This document shows positions 35,185 to 43,818 of a stretch of DNA of 64,000 bases, in pieces. The notes under the pieces were generated by a model, which had not been told where the DNA came from, ran no database searches, and saw only the letters and a program-made list of their open reading frames with translations. This stretch comes from Caldalkalibacillus uzonensis (GTDB lineage: Bacteria; Bacillota; Bacilli; Caldalkalibacillales; Caldalkalibacillaceae). A program made the position numbers and the translations under genes. The stretch covers positions 62,001-126,000 of the forward strand of contig NZ_JAUSUQ010000005.1 of the NCBI RefSeq assembly GCF_030814135.1. Reading direction: 5' to 3'. Numbering within the stretch: the first letter of the stretch is position 1; each line of letters begins with the position of its first letter.

Positions 35185-36528
35185 ATGATTAACACCAGAG
35201 AAGAATGGGGAACTCGACTTGGGTTTATGCTGGCTGCAGCGGGATCGGCCATCGGTTTAGGGAATATTTGGCGCTTCCCGTTTGTGGCGGGTGAGGGAGG
35301 AGGAGCCGCCTTCGTCCTTATTTATTTAGGATTTGTATTGCTCATTGGCTTGCCTCTGATGATTGGGGAAATTGCCATTGGACGCAAGGGGAGGGCCAAT
35401 GCCATGGATAGTTATAGGGCCATTCGCCCCGAACAGCCATGGCATGTTACAGGGTTGTTGGGTATTGTCAGTAATTTTATGATCCTGTGTTTTTATTCAG
35501 TGGTTGCAGGATGGACATTATATTACTTTATTCTGGCCGCTACGGGCCGGTTATTAACGAGTACAAAATCCAATTATGGGGAAGCATTTGGCTCGTTTAT
35601 CTCCCATCCATTTGCCCCAGTTATTTGGCAGTCATTACTGATGATCATTGTCAGCTTGATTGTGGCTAAAGGCGTTAAACAAGGAATTGAACGGTGGAAT
35701 AATATTTTAATGCCTGTTTTGTTTGTGTTGCTCCTTGTCCTGGCTGTACGCAGTTTGACTTTATCTGGAGGTGGAGAAGGGCTGGCTTTCTTCTTAAGAC
35801 CTGACTTTTCCAGTGTGACGTCTACTGTTGTTTTGGCTGCCCTGGGACAAGCCTTTTTCAGTCTAAGCTTGGCAACAGGGCTCTATGTCACCTATGGAAG
35901 TTACTGCCGGACCAATACTCATATTCCGGCGAATGCCGGGGGAATTGTTTTCCTTGATGTACTTGTTGCAGTAATCGCTGGTCTCATTATCTTTCCAGCA
36001 GTTTTTCATTTTGGGATTGACCCGGGACGGGGACCGGATTTGGTGTTTGTCACTTTTCCAGCTATTTTTTCCAATATGCCCCTGGGGGGATTGTTTGCTG
36101 CTCTGTTTTTCTTCTGTGTTTTCCTGGCTGCACTCACCTCTGCCATTTCACTTCTAGAGGTGGTTGTGGCTTATGTCCATGAACGTTGGGCATTGCGGCG
36201 CGTGACAGCCACATGGCTAGCAGGGCTGGTCGTTCTCCTGGTTGGTTTGCCATGTGCGCTGTCCTTCGGTCCTTGGGCCGATGCTACACTCCTTGACCGA
36301 ACTGTTTTTGACTGGTTCGATTTCTTGGCTGCGTCTGTATTGTTGCCTTTTGCGGGTCTGCTGTTGGCGTTGTTTTTGGGCTGGGGCTGGAAACCGGAAC
36401 AAGTCAAAGCAGAAGTGGAGCAGGAGGGTGTTCGCTTTCAAGTATTTCCGCTGTGGCGAATGCTCATCCGCTATGTCATTCCGGTGGCCTTGGTGATTAT
36501 TTTTCTGCAGTCTATCGGTCTCATTTGA
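35185..36528 (+). CDS. NSS family sodium-dependent symporter
   Basis: The 447-residue transporter is a LeuT-fold protein of the neurotransmitter:sodium symporter family with about eleven helices. The unwound TM1 motif GSAIGLGNIWRFPFVAGEGGGAA holds sodium and substrate contacts. The TM6 motif GQAFFSLSLATGLYVTYGSY is also clear. Bacterial members mostly import hydrophobic amino acids with Na+, fitting an alkaliphile-like sodium economy, although that is inference. The ribosome binding site is GAGGGAGAG. It is monocistronic. Confidence 0.9.
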   Translation: MINTREEWGTRLGFMLAAAGSAIGLGNIWRFPFVAGEGGGAAFVLIYLGFVLLIGLPLMIGEIAIGRKGRANAMDSYRAIRPEQPWHVTGLLGIVSNFMILCFYSVVAGWTLYYFILAATGRLLTSTKSNYGEAFGSFISHPFAPVIWQSLLMIIVSLIVAKGVKQGIERWNNILMPVLFVLLLVLAVRSLTLSGGGEGLAFFLRPDFSSVTSTVVLAALGQAFFSLSLATGLYVTYGSYCRTNTHIPANAGGIVFLDVLVAVIAGLIIFPAVFHFGIDPGRGPDLVFVTFPAIFSNMPLGGLFAALFFFCVFLAALTSAISLLEVVVAYVHERWALRRVTATWLAGLVVLLVGLPCALSFGPWADATLLDRTVFDWFDFLAASVLLPFAGLLLALFLGWGWKPEQVKAEVEQEGVRFQVFPLWRMLIRYVIPVALVIIFLQSIGLI

Positions 36529-36733
36529 CCGTTGACGATGATGCCGCCGTACACATGGAGGTTTTGGCCCGACATATATGATGAATCATTACTTGCTAGA
36601 AATCGTAGCAGGGGGCTGCTTCAGTCGGCTGGCCGTCCCCTTTAATGCATATGGGAGGTATACTTTATCACGCACAGCAAAAACTGAAGAAAAACGGCTG
36701 GTGCTGAGTCCGGCCTGTGAAAGGAGGGGGCAC

Positions 36734-36916
36734 ATGGGTGGCAAAAAAGGAGACCAAAAGCGGAAAAGGACACAGCAAATGAGGGTGGATGAGATGGAAC
36801 ACCCCGCTTTTACGAATGATCTGGAAGGGGACATTGAGTTTGAAGGGATTCCCGGCCGTCCGGGACAAGGGGAGAAGATCAAGCCCTTTGAAGTGGGGAA
36901 AAAAGATCAAGTATAA
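36734..36916 (+). CDS. Small charged hypothetical protein
   Basis: The 60-residue hydrophilic protein has a basic N-terminus (GGKKGDQKRKRTQQ) and an acidic middle (FTNDLEGDIEFEGIPGRPGQGEKIKPFEVGKK). The start ATG 36734 follows a strong AAGGAGGGGG. No membrane segment or known domain is visible. It is likely expressed alone, with a structured region downstream. Function unknown. Confidence 0.6.
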   Translation: MGGKKGDQKRKRTQQMRVDEMEHPAFTNDLEGDIEFEGIPGRPGQGEKIKPFEVGKKDQV

Positions 36917-36918
36917 AC

Positions 36919-37005
36919 AGAGCAGCTCCTTAACTAGAATGGCGGCCCTGTTCAGGTGATGAGCACCGGGACAGGGCCACATTGCTGCTCAGCAGCAGCT
37001 CTTTT
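36919..37005. terminator. Structured terminator region between convergent genes
   Basis: GGCCCTGT (36944-36951) pairs with ACAGGGCC (36971-36978). Directly downstream GCTGC-TCA-GCAGC is followed by AGCTCTTTTATTG. The cluster can end transcription from the left and perhaps also from the right. Confidence 0.55.
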
Positions 37006-37053
37006 ATTGCACGTAGCTGTCTCTGTTGCTGCAACTGTTAAATTTATTCCTAA

Positions 37054-37845
37054 TTACTCTATGATCCTCACTTGCACTTTCTGACGTCCCCATTGGCGGG
37101 CCTCACCTTCATCAGGGATGAAGACATCTATCAGCTCACCCTTGACCGCACCGCCGGTGTCTGCGGCAATGGCTCGTCCATAGCCTTCCACTTCGACGAC
37201 AGAGCCCAAAGGAATCACACGGGGATCGACAGCAATAACTTTGGCATCTTTGTATTTGTTAAGATTGATACCCATGCGGGTGATGCCTGAACAACCTTGA
37301 CAGTCGGCTGTATAAGCGGTACTTTCCACCGTCAATGTTTTACCTGCATGGGTTTTAGGATCAGATTGTTTATTCAGGGCAGTCCTGGTTTTGGGACCGG
37401 CAATCCCATCGACAGCCAGTCCGTTATCCTGTTGGAACTCTCGGACTGAACTGGCAGTCCCCGATCCGTAGATGCCATCAACCGCTTGCCTGTAATAGCC
37501 TAAATCTTTCAATTGGTGCTGAATGTAGGAAACATGTTTGCCCATATCACCGGGGCGGATCACTTGCAAGGACCGTTTTGTTTCAGACCCTACGATGCCA
37601 TCCACTTGTAGACGGTACTTTTCCTGAAATTCGATGACCGCATCTTCTGTGATGGAACCAAAATAGCCGGTTGGGGTATGGTAAGGGAAAAGCCCCTTGG
37701 TCATCAGGTACTCTTGAACTTTTTTTACATCCTCGTGCCACATACCCTTCTGCAAGGTCTGATTTCCGAACGAAGCATGACTTGTCACAGGTATGGCTAC
37801 CAAGACAAGGGCCGTGGCCAAGAATGCAGACACGATGAGTCTCAT
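37054..37845 (-). CDS. Secreted cell-wall protein with two peptidoglycan-binding domains and a 3D domain
   Basis: The 263-residue protein has a signal peptide (residues about 1-24, ending TSHASF). Two PG_binding_1 domains follow (about 30-90 and 97-158, with LQVDGIVGSETK and LAVDGIAGPKTR repeats). The C-terminal 3D domain (about 172-263) carries three conserved aspartates seen in IAVDPRVIPLG, AIAADTGG and IDVFIPD, as in YocH/YuiC-type muralytic enzymes. It is a probable lytic transglycosylase or autolysin in wall turnover. Gene order gives no further clue. Confidence 0.88.
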   Translation of the reverse strand: MRLIVSAFLATALVLVAIPVTSHASFGNQTLQKGMWHEDVKKVQEYLMTKGLFPYHTPTGYFGSITEDAVIEFQEKYRLQVDGIVGSETKRSLQVIRPGDMGKHVSYIQHQLKDLGYYRQAVDGIYGSGTASSVREFQQDNGLAVDGIAGPKTRTALNKQSDPKTHAGKTLTVESTAYTADCQGCSGITRMGINLNKYKDAKVIAVDPRVIPLGSVVEVEGYGRAIAADTGGAVKGELIDVFIPDEGEARQWGRQKVQVRIIE

Positions 37846-38031
37846 GGTGAATCTTTTAAAACCTCCCTTAAATGATGCTAGATTTGGTGCTGCCTATACA
37901 TCCTTCGAGAAAAATATCAGGAAGCTTGACGTCTTCAGCAAAAATGAATCCACAGCCCTACGGTAAATCCAGTAAAATGAAACAGTGTGATAAAATGATA
38001 AAAGATTCATAGATTCGGGAGGATGTTAGTT

Positions 38032-38892
38032 ATGAAGCAGAAAATGAAGCGTTATACATATTTGTTTGTCCTTGTTCTTGCTGGCTTAGTGGTCATGCTG
38101 GTGGATCATGACACGGATCCGGTTCTTGAACGGTTTGAAGGTAACATGATCGCCCATTTTATCGATGTGGATCAGGGTGACGCAACTTTGTTAGAGGGGC
38201 CTGATTTTACTGTGCTGATTGATGCCGGGCGTCATGACCGGGATGACGTTGTCCCATATTTAAAATCTGTGGGAGTGGAGTATATTGATTTGATAATCGG
38301 CACCCATCCACATGCCGACCACATTGGCCAGTTGGACCGGGTACTGGCTGAATTTCCCGTTCAGGAAGTATGGATGAGTGGGGATACGCACAGCACACGG
38401 ACATTTGAGCGGGCAGTGGAAGCTATTTTACAGTCAGATGCGACTTACTATGAGCCCCGTGCGGGGGAAACATTTGAGATCGGCTCACTCCGGATTGAAG
38501 TGGTTCATCCTGAAACATTGACGGGCGACTTGGACGAGGGATCGATCAGTATTCGGGCGGTCTATGGCGAGGTGGCCCTTCTGTTTACCGGTGATGCCGG
38601 ACAAGCATCAGAGCAGGAGATGATCGCCAGAGGGCATCAACTTCAGGCTGATATTTTTCAGCTTGGCCACCACGGCTCCAGCACTTCCAATGGGGAAGAA
38701 TTTCTGCAGGCGGTAAAGCCCAAGGTGGCCATTTATTCGGCGGGACAAGATAATTCTTATGGGCATCCACACAGGGAAGTGGTTCAACTCATCTCTTCAT
38801 TGAATATCCCCTTGTACGGAACGGCGGAACATGGCACCATCTGGGTTATCACTGATGGTGCTGAGTTCAGTGTCGACTATGAGAGGAGGTGA
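38032..38892 (+). CDS. ComEC-like metallo-beta-lactamase fold hydrolase
   Basis: The 286-residue protein has an N-terminal membrane anchor (about 5-23) and an extracytoplasmic MBL domain. Metal-binding motifs are DVDQGDATLL, GTHPHADHIGQLD, FTGDAG and LGHHGSSTSN, the same set as the C-terminal nuclease-like domain of the DNA-uptake protein ComEC. Stand-alone relatives are thought to be extracellular nucleases or phosphodiesterases. It is followed within 5 bases by a DUF3006 gene, a recurrent pairing. Start at ATG 38032 after GGGAGGATG. Confidence 0.85.
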   Translation: MKQKMKRYTYLFVLVLAGLVVMLVDHDTDPVLERFEGNMIAHFIDVDQGDATLLEGPDFTVLIDAGRHDRDDVVPYLKSVGVEYIDLIIGTHPHADHIGQLDRVLAEFPVQEVWMSGDTHSTRTFERAVEAILQSDATYYEPRAGETFEIGSLRIEVVHPETLTGDLDEGSISIRAVYGEVALLFTGDAGQASEQEMIARGHQLQADIFQLGHHGSSTSNGEEFLQAVKPKVAIYSAGQDNSYGHPHREVVQLISSLNIPLYGTAEHGTIWVITDGAEFSVDYERR

Positions 38893-38896
38893 TTTG

Positions 38897-39169
38897 ATGG
38901 ACGACCATAAGGTAAAAGCAGTTGTGGACCGCATTGAGGACAGGTATGTAGTTTTACTGATGGGTGAAGAGGAGAAAGAACTGCACGTTCCCCTGGAGCA
39001 GGTGCCTGGGGAACTGCAAGAGGGGGAATGGGTGATTGCCACTTTGAGTGCTCAGCAAGAGGTGATCAGTTTAAAAACAGATAAGGAAGAGACCGAGAAA
39101 ATAGGAACAAGGATCCAGGAAAAGGTAAAACATTTGAAGCAACGGATGGCCAGCCGCTTTAAAAAATAA
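38897..39169 (+). CDS. DUF3006 family protein
   Basis: The 90-residue acidic protein has the DUF3006 block AVVDRIEDRYVVLLMGEEEKELHVPLEQVPGEL near the N-terminus, a small beta-barrel-like domain, and a basic helical tail (EKVKHLKQRMASRFKK). These proteins accompany ComEC-like hydrolases in Firmicutes and may cap or regulate them. ATG 38897 follows GAGAGGAGGTG in the end of the upstream gene, so the pair is coupled. Confidence 0.8.
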   Translation: MDDHKVKAVVDRIEDRYVVLLMGEEEKELHVPLEQVPGELQEGEWVIATLSAQQEVISLKTDKEETEKIGTRIQEKVKHLKQRMASRFKK

Positions 39170-39180
39170 GGACTATGCCC

Positions 39181-39480
39181 TCACTTCCTCTGTCTGAAAG
39201 CAGCATTAAGTTGCCCCCTTAACATTTCCCGGCGCAATTCTTCTTGATTTTTCTGTTTTTCCATGCGGCGAATCTCATAGGTCTGCAAACCATCTTCCAT
39301 TTTTTCTGCAATATCCATCAAACGTTCCACGTCGAGAAACGAATACTTGCGTGTCCCACCCGCCGACCGCTCGGGGAAGATCAGTTTCCTTTCTTCATAA
39401 TAACGAATTTGGCGGGGGGATAACCCTGTTAATTCACTGACGATGCCAATGGGCATCACTTTTTTTGTTTTATAGGACAT
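39181..39480 (-). CDS. tnrA: Nitrogen regulator TnrA (MerR family)
   Basis: The 99-residue protein is TnrA rather than GlnR. It has the MerR DNA-binding block [48 protein letters not shown], and it ends in [11 protein letters not shown], the tail through which feedback-inhibited glutamine synthetase captures TnrA. TnrA activates nitrogen-scavenging genes and represses glnRA under nitrogen limitation. A perfect TnrA box about 78 bases upstream indicates positive autoregulation. The urease remnant in this window would be a typical TnrA target in other bacilli. Confidence 0.93.
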   Translation of the reverse strand: MSYKTKKVMPIGIVSELTGLSPRQIRYYEERKLIFPERSAGGTRKYSFLDVERLMDIAEKMEDGLQTYEIRRMEKQKNQEELRREMLRGQLNAAFRQRK

Positions 39481-39521
39481 GTTGTCTCACCTCTGAATCA
39501 GCTCTATTTCAGTTTATGTTT

Positions 39522-39527
39522 ATGATA
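39522..39527 (-). promoter_or_regulatory. -10 element of the tnrA promoter
   Basis: TATCAT on the minus strand predicts a start near 39515. That puts the TnrA box centre at about -51, the position used for activation by TnrA. Confidence 0.55.
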
Positions 39528-39557
39528 GCAAAAAAAGGAGGGAGGACGTACTATTTT

Positions 39558-39574
39558 TGTCAGAAAATCTAACA
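39558..39574. promoter_or_regulatory. TnrA box upstream of tnrA
   Basis: TGTCAGAAAATCTAACA matches the 17-bp consensus TGTnAnAWWWTMTnACA at every defined position. Confidence 0.88.
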
Positions 39575-39597
39575 AAAACTTTGTCACAAAACCCCGC

Positions 39598-39877
39598 TGA
39601 AGCAAGTGGATTAAGAATAAATAAAAAAATGTGTAAGGTAAACTTACACAAAAAATCTATACCTATTATTTAAATTAAAGTAGGGACAAATATTTTATGA
39701 AGATCAGGATACATCTTCTCATCTCTTAGTGAGACTAATATTGCCGCAGTCGACCAACCTGCCGCCTGTAGTCCCAGTTGAAAGAACCATTCCGAGAATG
39801 GGCCTTTTCGTTGGCGAAATAAAAACTAGAGGAACGAAGTAACATAAAATATGGTTGCTGAAAGGATCTTAAGCACA
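39598..39877. other. Geneless stretch with two palindromes
   Basis: No gene is seen. At 39630-39650 a perfect stem TGTGTAAG / CTTACACA with loop GTAAA is flanked by A and T-poor runs and can act as a bidirectional terminator. At about 39790-39806 CCATTC-CGA-GAATGG forms a second hairpin, followed by GCCTTTTCG. The region between mnmM and tnrA might encode a small RNA, but no known family is recognised. Confidence 0.4.
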
Positions 39878-40447
39878 TCATCGCTTTTCAATAGCTACTA
39901 AGAACGGGGGATTATTTTGCTGGTTAATAAACTGGTACTTTAGGACATGGTACTGCTTCTGGTCCCACTGGCCAAGTTCGGCAAGCAAAATATCCCGTTC
40001 TAATTTACCTTCAGCATGGCCGCTGTAGATGACGAGGGTGATCAAGCCCCCGGGCTTAAGATAACGGGCTAAAGTATGCAAAGCAGTCAGTGTCGTTTCC
40101 GGCTTGGTGACCACTGTTTTGTCACTGCCAGGGAGGTAGCCTAGATTGAACATGGCTGCGCTCAGCGGCTGATCATGGCAGTTCAGTTCTTCTTCCACAG
40201 TTTCGTGCCCTTTATGTAAAAGCTGGACTTGAGAGAGGCAGTGAGCCTCTTTCAAGCGTTTTCTGGTGTTTTCCAGCGCTTCTTGTTGCACGTCATAAGC
40301 GAGCACTTTTCCTGTGGAACCCACAAGCCGGGCCAAGAATAGTGTATCATGGCCATTGCCCATGGTGGCATCGACCACCAGATCCCCCGGCCCCGCCACC
40401 TGTTCAATCAGGGTATGGGTAAAAGGTAAGATACTTGGGATGTTCAT
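39878..40447 (-). CDS. mnmM: tRNA mnm5s2U biosynthesis methyltransferase MnmM (YtqB)
   Basis: The 189-residue SAM-dependent methyltransferase has motif I VVDATMGNGHDTLFLARLVG and the catalytic-region block AMFNLGYLPGSDK. It corresponds to B. subtilis YtqB, identified as MnmM, which methylates 5-aminomethyl-2-thiouridine at tRNA wobble position 34. Start at ATG 40447 overlaps the TGA of the upstream radical SAM gene by four bases (ATGA), so the two are coupled. The longer frame from 40492 is inside mnmL. Confidence 0.88.
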   Translation of the reverse strand: MNIPSILPFTHTLIEQVAGPGDLVVDATMGNGHDTLFLARLVGSTGKVLAYDVQQEALENTRKRLKEAHCLSQVQLLHKGHETVEEELNCHDQPLSAAMFNLGYLPGSDKTVVTKPETTLTALHTLARYLKPGGLITLVIYSGHAEGKLERDILLAELGQWDQKQYHVLKYQFINQQNNPPFLVAIEKR

Positions 40448-41463
40448 TTTTGTACCACCTTCTTCTGCTCCAGGCGGATAGCCGGGTTCCATAACTTGCC
40501 TTGCCAGGTGTTACGATTCTTCAATTCCCGATCGATGCTATTAAGCACATCCCACTTATTCACACTCCACATGGGGCCGATTAACAGATCACCTGGCCCA
40601 TCTCCGGTAACACGGTGAATAATGAGTTCCGGGGGCATCATTTCCAACGTTTTAACCACCAGGTTAACATATTGGTCCTTTTCCAGGAATTGGAGCAGTC
40701 CTTGCTCATATTGGCGGACCATCGGCGTAAACTTCAGCACATGCAGCAGGTGAATTTTCAATCCCTGGATATCCAGCTTGGACACTTCCCGGGCGGTCTC
40801 CAGCATCATTTCATCGGTTTCCTGGGGCAAACCGTAAATAATGTGGCAGCATACCCGGATGTTGTGTTGGCGCAGTTTCTCCACACCTTCCACATAACAT
40901 TTGTAATCATGCCCCCGGTTAATGAGCTCACCGGTCTTGTTGTGCACGGTTTGCAAGCCCAGTTCAACCCACAGGTAGGTACGTTCATTCAATTCAGCCA
41001 AAAGTGCCACCACATCATCGGGCAAACAGTCCGGCCGGGTGGCAATGGACAAGCCTACCACCCCATCCTGTTCCAAGATGGCCTCATACATGTCTCTTAG
41101 TTCTTCGGCAGGAGCGTAGGTATTGGTGTAGGCTTGAAAGTAGCCGATATATTTAGCTTCTGGCCATTTTTTGTGCATATTGGTCTTCACCTTTTCAAAT
41201 TGGGTGAGCAGATCGTCCCGGCGGTCACCGGCAAAATCACCAGAACCACGGGCACTGCAGAACGTACAGCCGCCAGTGGCTACTTTGCCGTCCCGGTTGG
41301 GACAGGTAAAGCCGGCATCCAAAGATACTTTAAACACCTTTTGTCCAAACGTTTGGCGCAGGTGATAGTTCCATGTATGATAACGCTTATCTCCCCACAG
41401 GCGGGGAGTTTCGTTGCTCGTATTGTGATGATGTGTTGTGGTCAGAGTATGGGATTGTGACAT
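40444..41463 (-). CDS. mnmL: Radical SAM protein MnmL (YtqA, TIGR01212 family)
   Basis: The 339-residue radical SAM enzyme has the extended cluster motif CPNRDGKVATGGCTFC, binding a 4Fe-4S cluster with the unusual C-x8-C... spacing of the TIGR01212/YtqA group. Other family blocks are GYFQAYTNTYAPAEELR and WVELGLQTVHNKTGELINRGHDY. YtqA (MnmL) acts before YtqB (MnmM) in forming mnm5s2U in Gram-positive tRNA from cmnm5s2U. The gene order matches B. subtilis ytqA-ytqB. ATG 41463 has AAAGGAG upstream. Confidence 0.88.
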   Translation of the reverse strand: MSQSHTLTTTHHHNTSNETPRLWGDKRYHTWNYHLRQTFGQKVFKVSLDAGFTCPNRDGKVATGGCTFCSARGSGDFAGDRRDDLLTQFEKVKTNMHKKWPEAKYIGYFQAYTNTYAPAEELRDMYEAILEQDGVVGLSIATRPDCLPDDVVALLAELNERTYLWVELGLQTVHNKTGELINRGHDYKCYVEGVEKLRQHNIRVCCHIIYGLPQETDEMMLETAREVSKLDIQGLKIHLLHVLKFTPMVRQYEQGLLQFLEKDQYVNLVVKTLEMMPPELIIHRVTGDGPGDLLIGPMWSVNKWDVLNSIDRELKNRNTWQGKLWNPAIRLEQKKVVQK

Positions 41464-41553
41464 CAAGACAACTCCTTTCCTTCATCATATTGTACAATAT
41501 AATTGGTTCGTGTACAGAATTAGAAGAGAGGTAGCTGAAAGGAGTGCCATGAG

Positions 41554-42417
41554 ATGAAATTTATTACTTTTCTGACCACTGACAACGAGCAAAAATGGGG
41601 AATTGTGCATAACAGTGACACCGTTGTGGACGGAACAGGAAGCGGTTATGCCCGGCTGTTGGATGTCATCCGAGGGGGAGATCCAGCCTTAGCAGAAGTG
41701 AAGGAATGGTTTAAACAAGGGGATGCCAAGACGTATGCATGGGATGAGGTGAAGATCTTACCACCCATAAAACCGCCTAAAAATGTGATCTGTGTAGGCA
41801 AAAATTATGCTGAACACGCTTTGGAGATGTCCAATCAGGACCCTGGTGCCATTCCAAAATATCCTGTGTTTTTTACCAAACCACATACTTCATTAATCGG
41901 ACAAGGGTCTAGTATTGATTCCCATCCTCACATTACCGAACAGCTCGATTACGAAGGCGAATTGGCGGTTGTGATAGGAAAATGGGGCAAAAATATACCA
42001 GCGTCCGAAGCTTTGGAGTATGTTTTTGGCTATTCTATTTTAAACGATATCACAGCCCGGGATTTACAAAGCAGGCATAAGCAATTCTTTAAAGGCAAGT
42101 CTTTGGATACCTTTGCACCCTTTGGGCCTGTCATTGTCCACAAATCACTGATCGAAGACCCGCAGCAGCTGAACATCACAACCATTGTAAATGGGGAAGT
42201 GCGTCAAAACAGTTCAACTCAGGATATGATTTTCCCGGTTGCTGAGCTGATTGAATCGATTTCGGCCGGCATGACCCTTGAGCCGGGGGACGTGATTGCT
42301 ACCGGAACTCCAAGCGGTGTCGGCAAGGGATTTAACCCTCCCAAATTACTTAAAGCAGGAGATGAGGTATCCATTACCATAGAGCCTATAGGTACCCTAA
42401 CCAACCGAGTGGAATAA
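41554..42417 (+). CDS. Fumarylacetoacetate hydrolase family protein
   Basis: The 287-residue protein has an N-terminal small domain and a C-terminal FAH fold (about 75-285) with NVICVGKNYAEHALEM, the metal site in LDYEGELAVVIGK (E-x-E) and NDITARDLQ (Asp), and the closing TGTPSGVGKG loop. Family members hydrolyse or decarboxylate beta-diketo acids such as oxaloacetate or acylpyruvates. No degradation operon adjoins it, so an acylpyruvase/oxaloacetate decarboxylase housekeeping role is likely. The ribosome binding site is GAAAGGAGTGCC. Confidence 0.85.
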   Translation: MKFITFLTTDNEQKWGIVHNSDTVVDGTGSGYARLLDVIRGGDPALAEVKEWFKQGDAKTYAWDEVKILPPIKPPKNVICVGKNYAEHALEMSNQDPGAIPKYPVFFTKPHTSLIGQGSSIDSHPHITEQLDYEGELAVVIGKWGKNIPASEALEYVFGYSILNDITARDLQSRHKQFFKGKSLDTFAPFGPVIVHKSLIEDPQQLNITTIVNGEVRQNSSTQDMIFPVAELIESISAGMTLEPGDVIATGTPSGVGKGFNPPKLLKAGDEVSITIEPIGTLTNRVE

Positions 42418-42422
42418 AATGT

Positions 42423-42803
42423 CTATTTTAAATCATCCTGAATGGGGCTGAAGCTGCTTCCAGCTTCAATCATCTGTTCAAAAGTGAGTCCGTCCTTCAC
42501 CTTGCCGTTCTCGGTTACCATGATAAAGTCGTTGTCTCCAGTATGGGTGTGTCGGTAAAAACGGGCTATTTGAATGGGATTGCCATTTTCTTTGGTGTAG
42601 CAAGCACCGACCAATTCAAGCAGGTGACTTTCGCCTGCCTTTAACATTACTTCTTCCTGCACCGGATAGTGAAGCCAGTAAAACATGTAGTTGCGCTGTT
42701 GCAGTTCGTCATGCAACTGCTCGGCAGCTGGCAATTGATCCACATATTGTTCAAACGAACGGTCATACAAGCAATGATAGGCGTTCATCCAGACCGGTTC
42801 CAT
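42423..42803 (-). CDS. Conserved-looking hypothetical protein
   Basis: The 126-residue soluble protein has no recognised family. It is rich in aromatic and acidic residues, with NYMFYWLHYPVQEEVML in the centre and HTHTGDNDFIMVTENGKVKDGLTFEQMI towards the end, suggesting a small alpha-beta fold. It converges on the FAH gene with a 5-base gap. The ribosome binding site AAAGGGGATTGCA supports ATG 42803. Confidence 0.6.
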   Translation of the reverse strand: MEPVWMNAYHCLYDRSFEQYVDQLPAAEQLHDELQQRNYMFYWLHYPVQEEVMLKAGESHLLELVGACYTKENGNPIQIARFYRHTHTGDNDFIMVTENGKVKDGLTFEQMIEAGSSFSPIQDDLK

Positions 42804-42952
42804 TGCAATCCCCTTTCTTGTTTGCAGTTTACTTTTTAATATGGCTGCTCTCTTTGCATTTATGCGCGAGGCAAGGGGGAAAGCGTGAATGTGGAAGGTT
42901 CTGGATCAGCCGAAAATCTGTGTATTTCCCGGTTAAAAGGACAAATTAATAT

Positions 42953-42981
42953 TTGCCATCAGGAAAAAAATGCACTACAAT
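42953..42981 (+). promoter_or_regulatory. Promoter of fer
   Basis: TTGCCA (42953-42958) and TACAAT (42976-42981) are 17 bases apart, upstream of the ferredoxin gene. Confidence 0.65.
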
Positions 42982-43001
42982 AAAATTTAGATCGCACTCT
43001 T

Positions 43002-43020
43002 TCTTATCGTTAAGATAAGA
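43002..43020 (+). other. Leader stem-loop of fer
   Basis: TCTTATC / GATAAGA form a perfect 7-bp stem with a 5-base loop, about 45 bases before the start codon. It may stabilise the mRNA or bind a regulator. Confidence 0.4.
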
Positions 43021-43033
43021 TTGTGGTATTTAA

Positions 43034-43312
<279 letters not shown>

Positions 43313-43343
43313 GTCATTGACAGCGCCTAGTTTTTGGTATGAG

Positions 43344-43373
43344 AAAAAGCTCCCAATGAACCGGGAGCTTTTT
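43344..43373. terminator. Bidirectional terminator between fer and the downstream convergent gene
   Basis: AAAAAGCTCCC / GGGAGCTTTTT gives a T tract on both strands. Confidence 0.85.
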
Positions 43374-43390
43374 ACGCCCTTGCAAATTAA

Positions 43391-43636
43391 TTATTCTCCC
43401 CAGGGAGAGTAGACGCCTTCCAAACGTCTGACCCGGCGGTCCAAACTGTCAACTCTGCGCATCAGACGGTCAACTTCTGATTCAAGCCGGCGTACACGCC
43501 GGGGAAGGTCACCGTCGGGGACCCAGGGGACTCCGGGAATACCAGGAAAAAATTGTGGTTGCTGACCGACAGGGGGTTGCTGTTGGCGGATCTCCTCTCC
43601 ATGAGCGTGGGGATGGCCAGGAAACGGACGATGCAT
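43391..43636 (-). CDS. Small proline-rich coiled-coil protein
   Basis: The 81-residue protein has a His/Pro/Gln-rich first half (HRPFPGHPHAHGEE, QQQPPVGQQPQFFPGIPGVP) and a basic coiled-coil second half (RRVRRLESEVDRLMRRVDSLDRRVRRLEG). The composition resembles small spore-coat or spore-associated proteins of bacilli, but no family is certain. Start at ATG 43636 has TTGGAGGAGATACC upstream; the longer frame lacks a site. It is monocistronic. Confidence 0.6.
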   Translation of the reverse strand: MHRPFPGHPHAHGEEIRQQQPPVGQQPQFFPGIPGVPWVPDGDLPRRVRRLESEVDRLMRRVDSLDRRVRRLEGVYSPWGE

Positions 43637-43818
43637 GGTATCTCCTCCAATGTGTGAATGTGTATTCGACATCAGTCTATGGTGATATACCACAATTGGT
43701 TTGGACGTCTATCCTGATCAACCTTGATAATCATTTAAAATGGGTAGACGACTAAAGGGGGGCAGAAGGCTCCCCCCATTTTTTTGTGCTAATTTCCAGT
43801 TTTATCTGCCTGTTGCGC

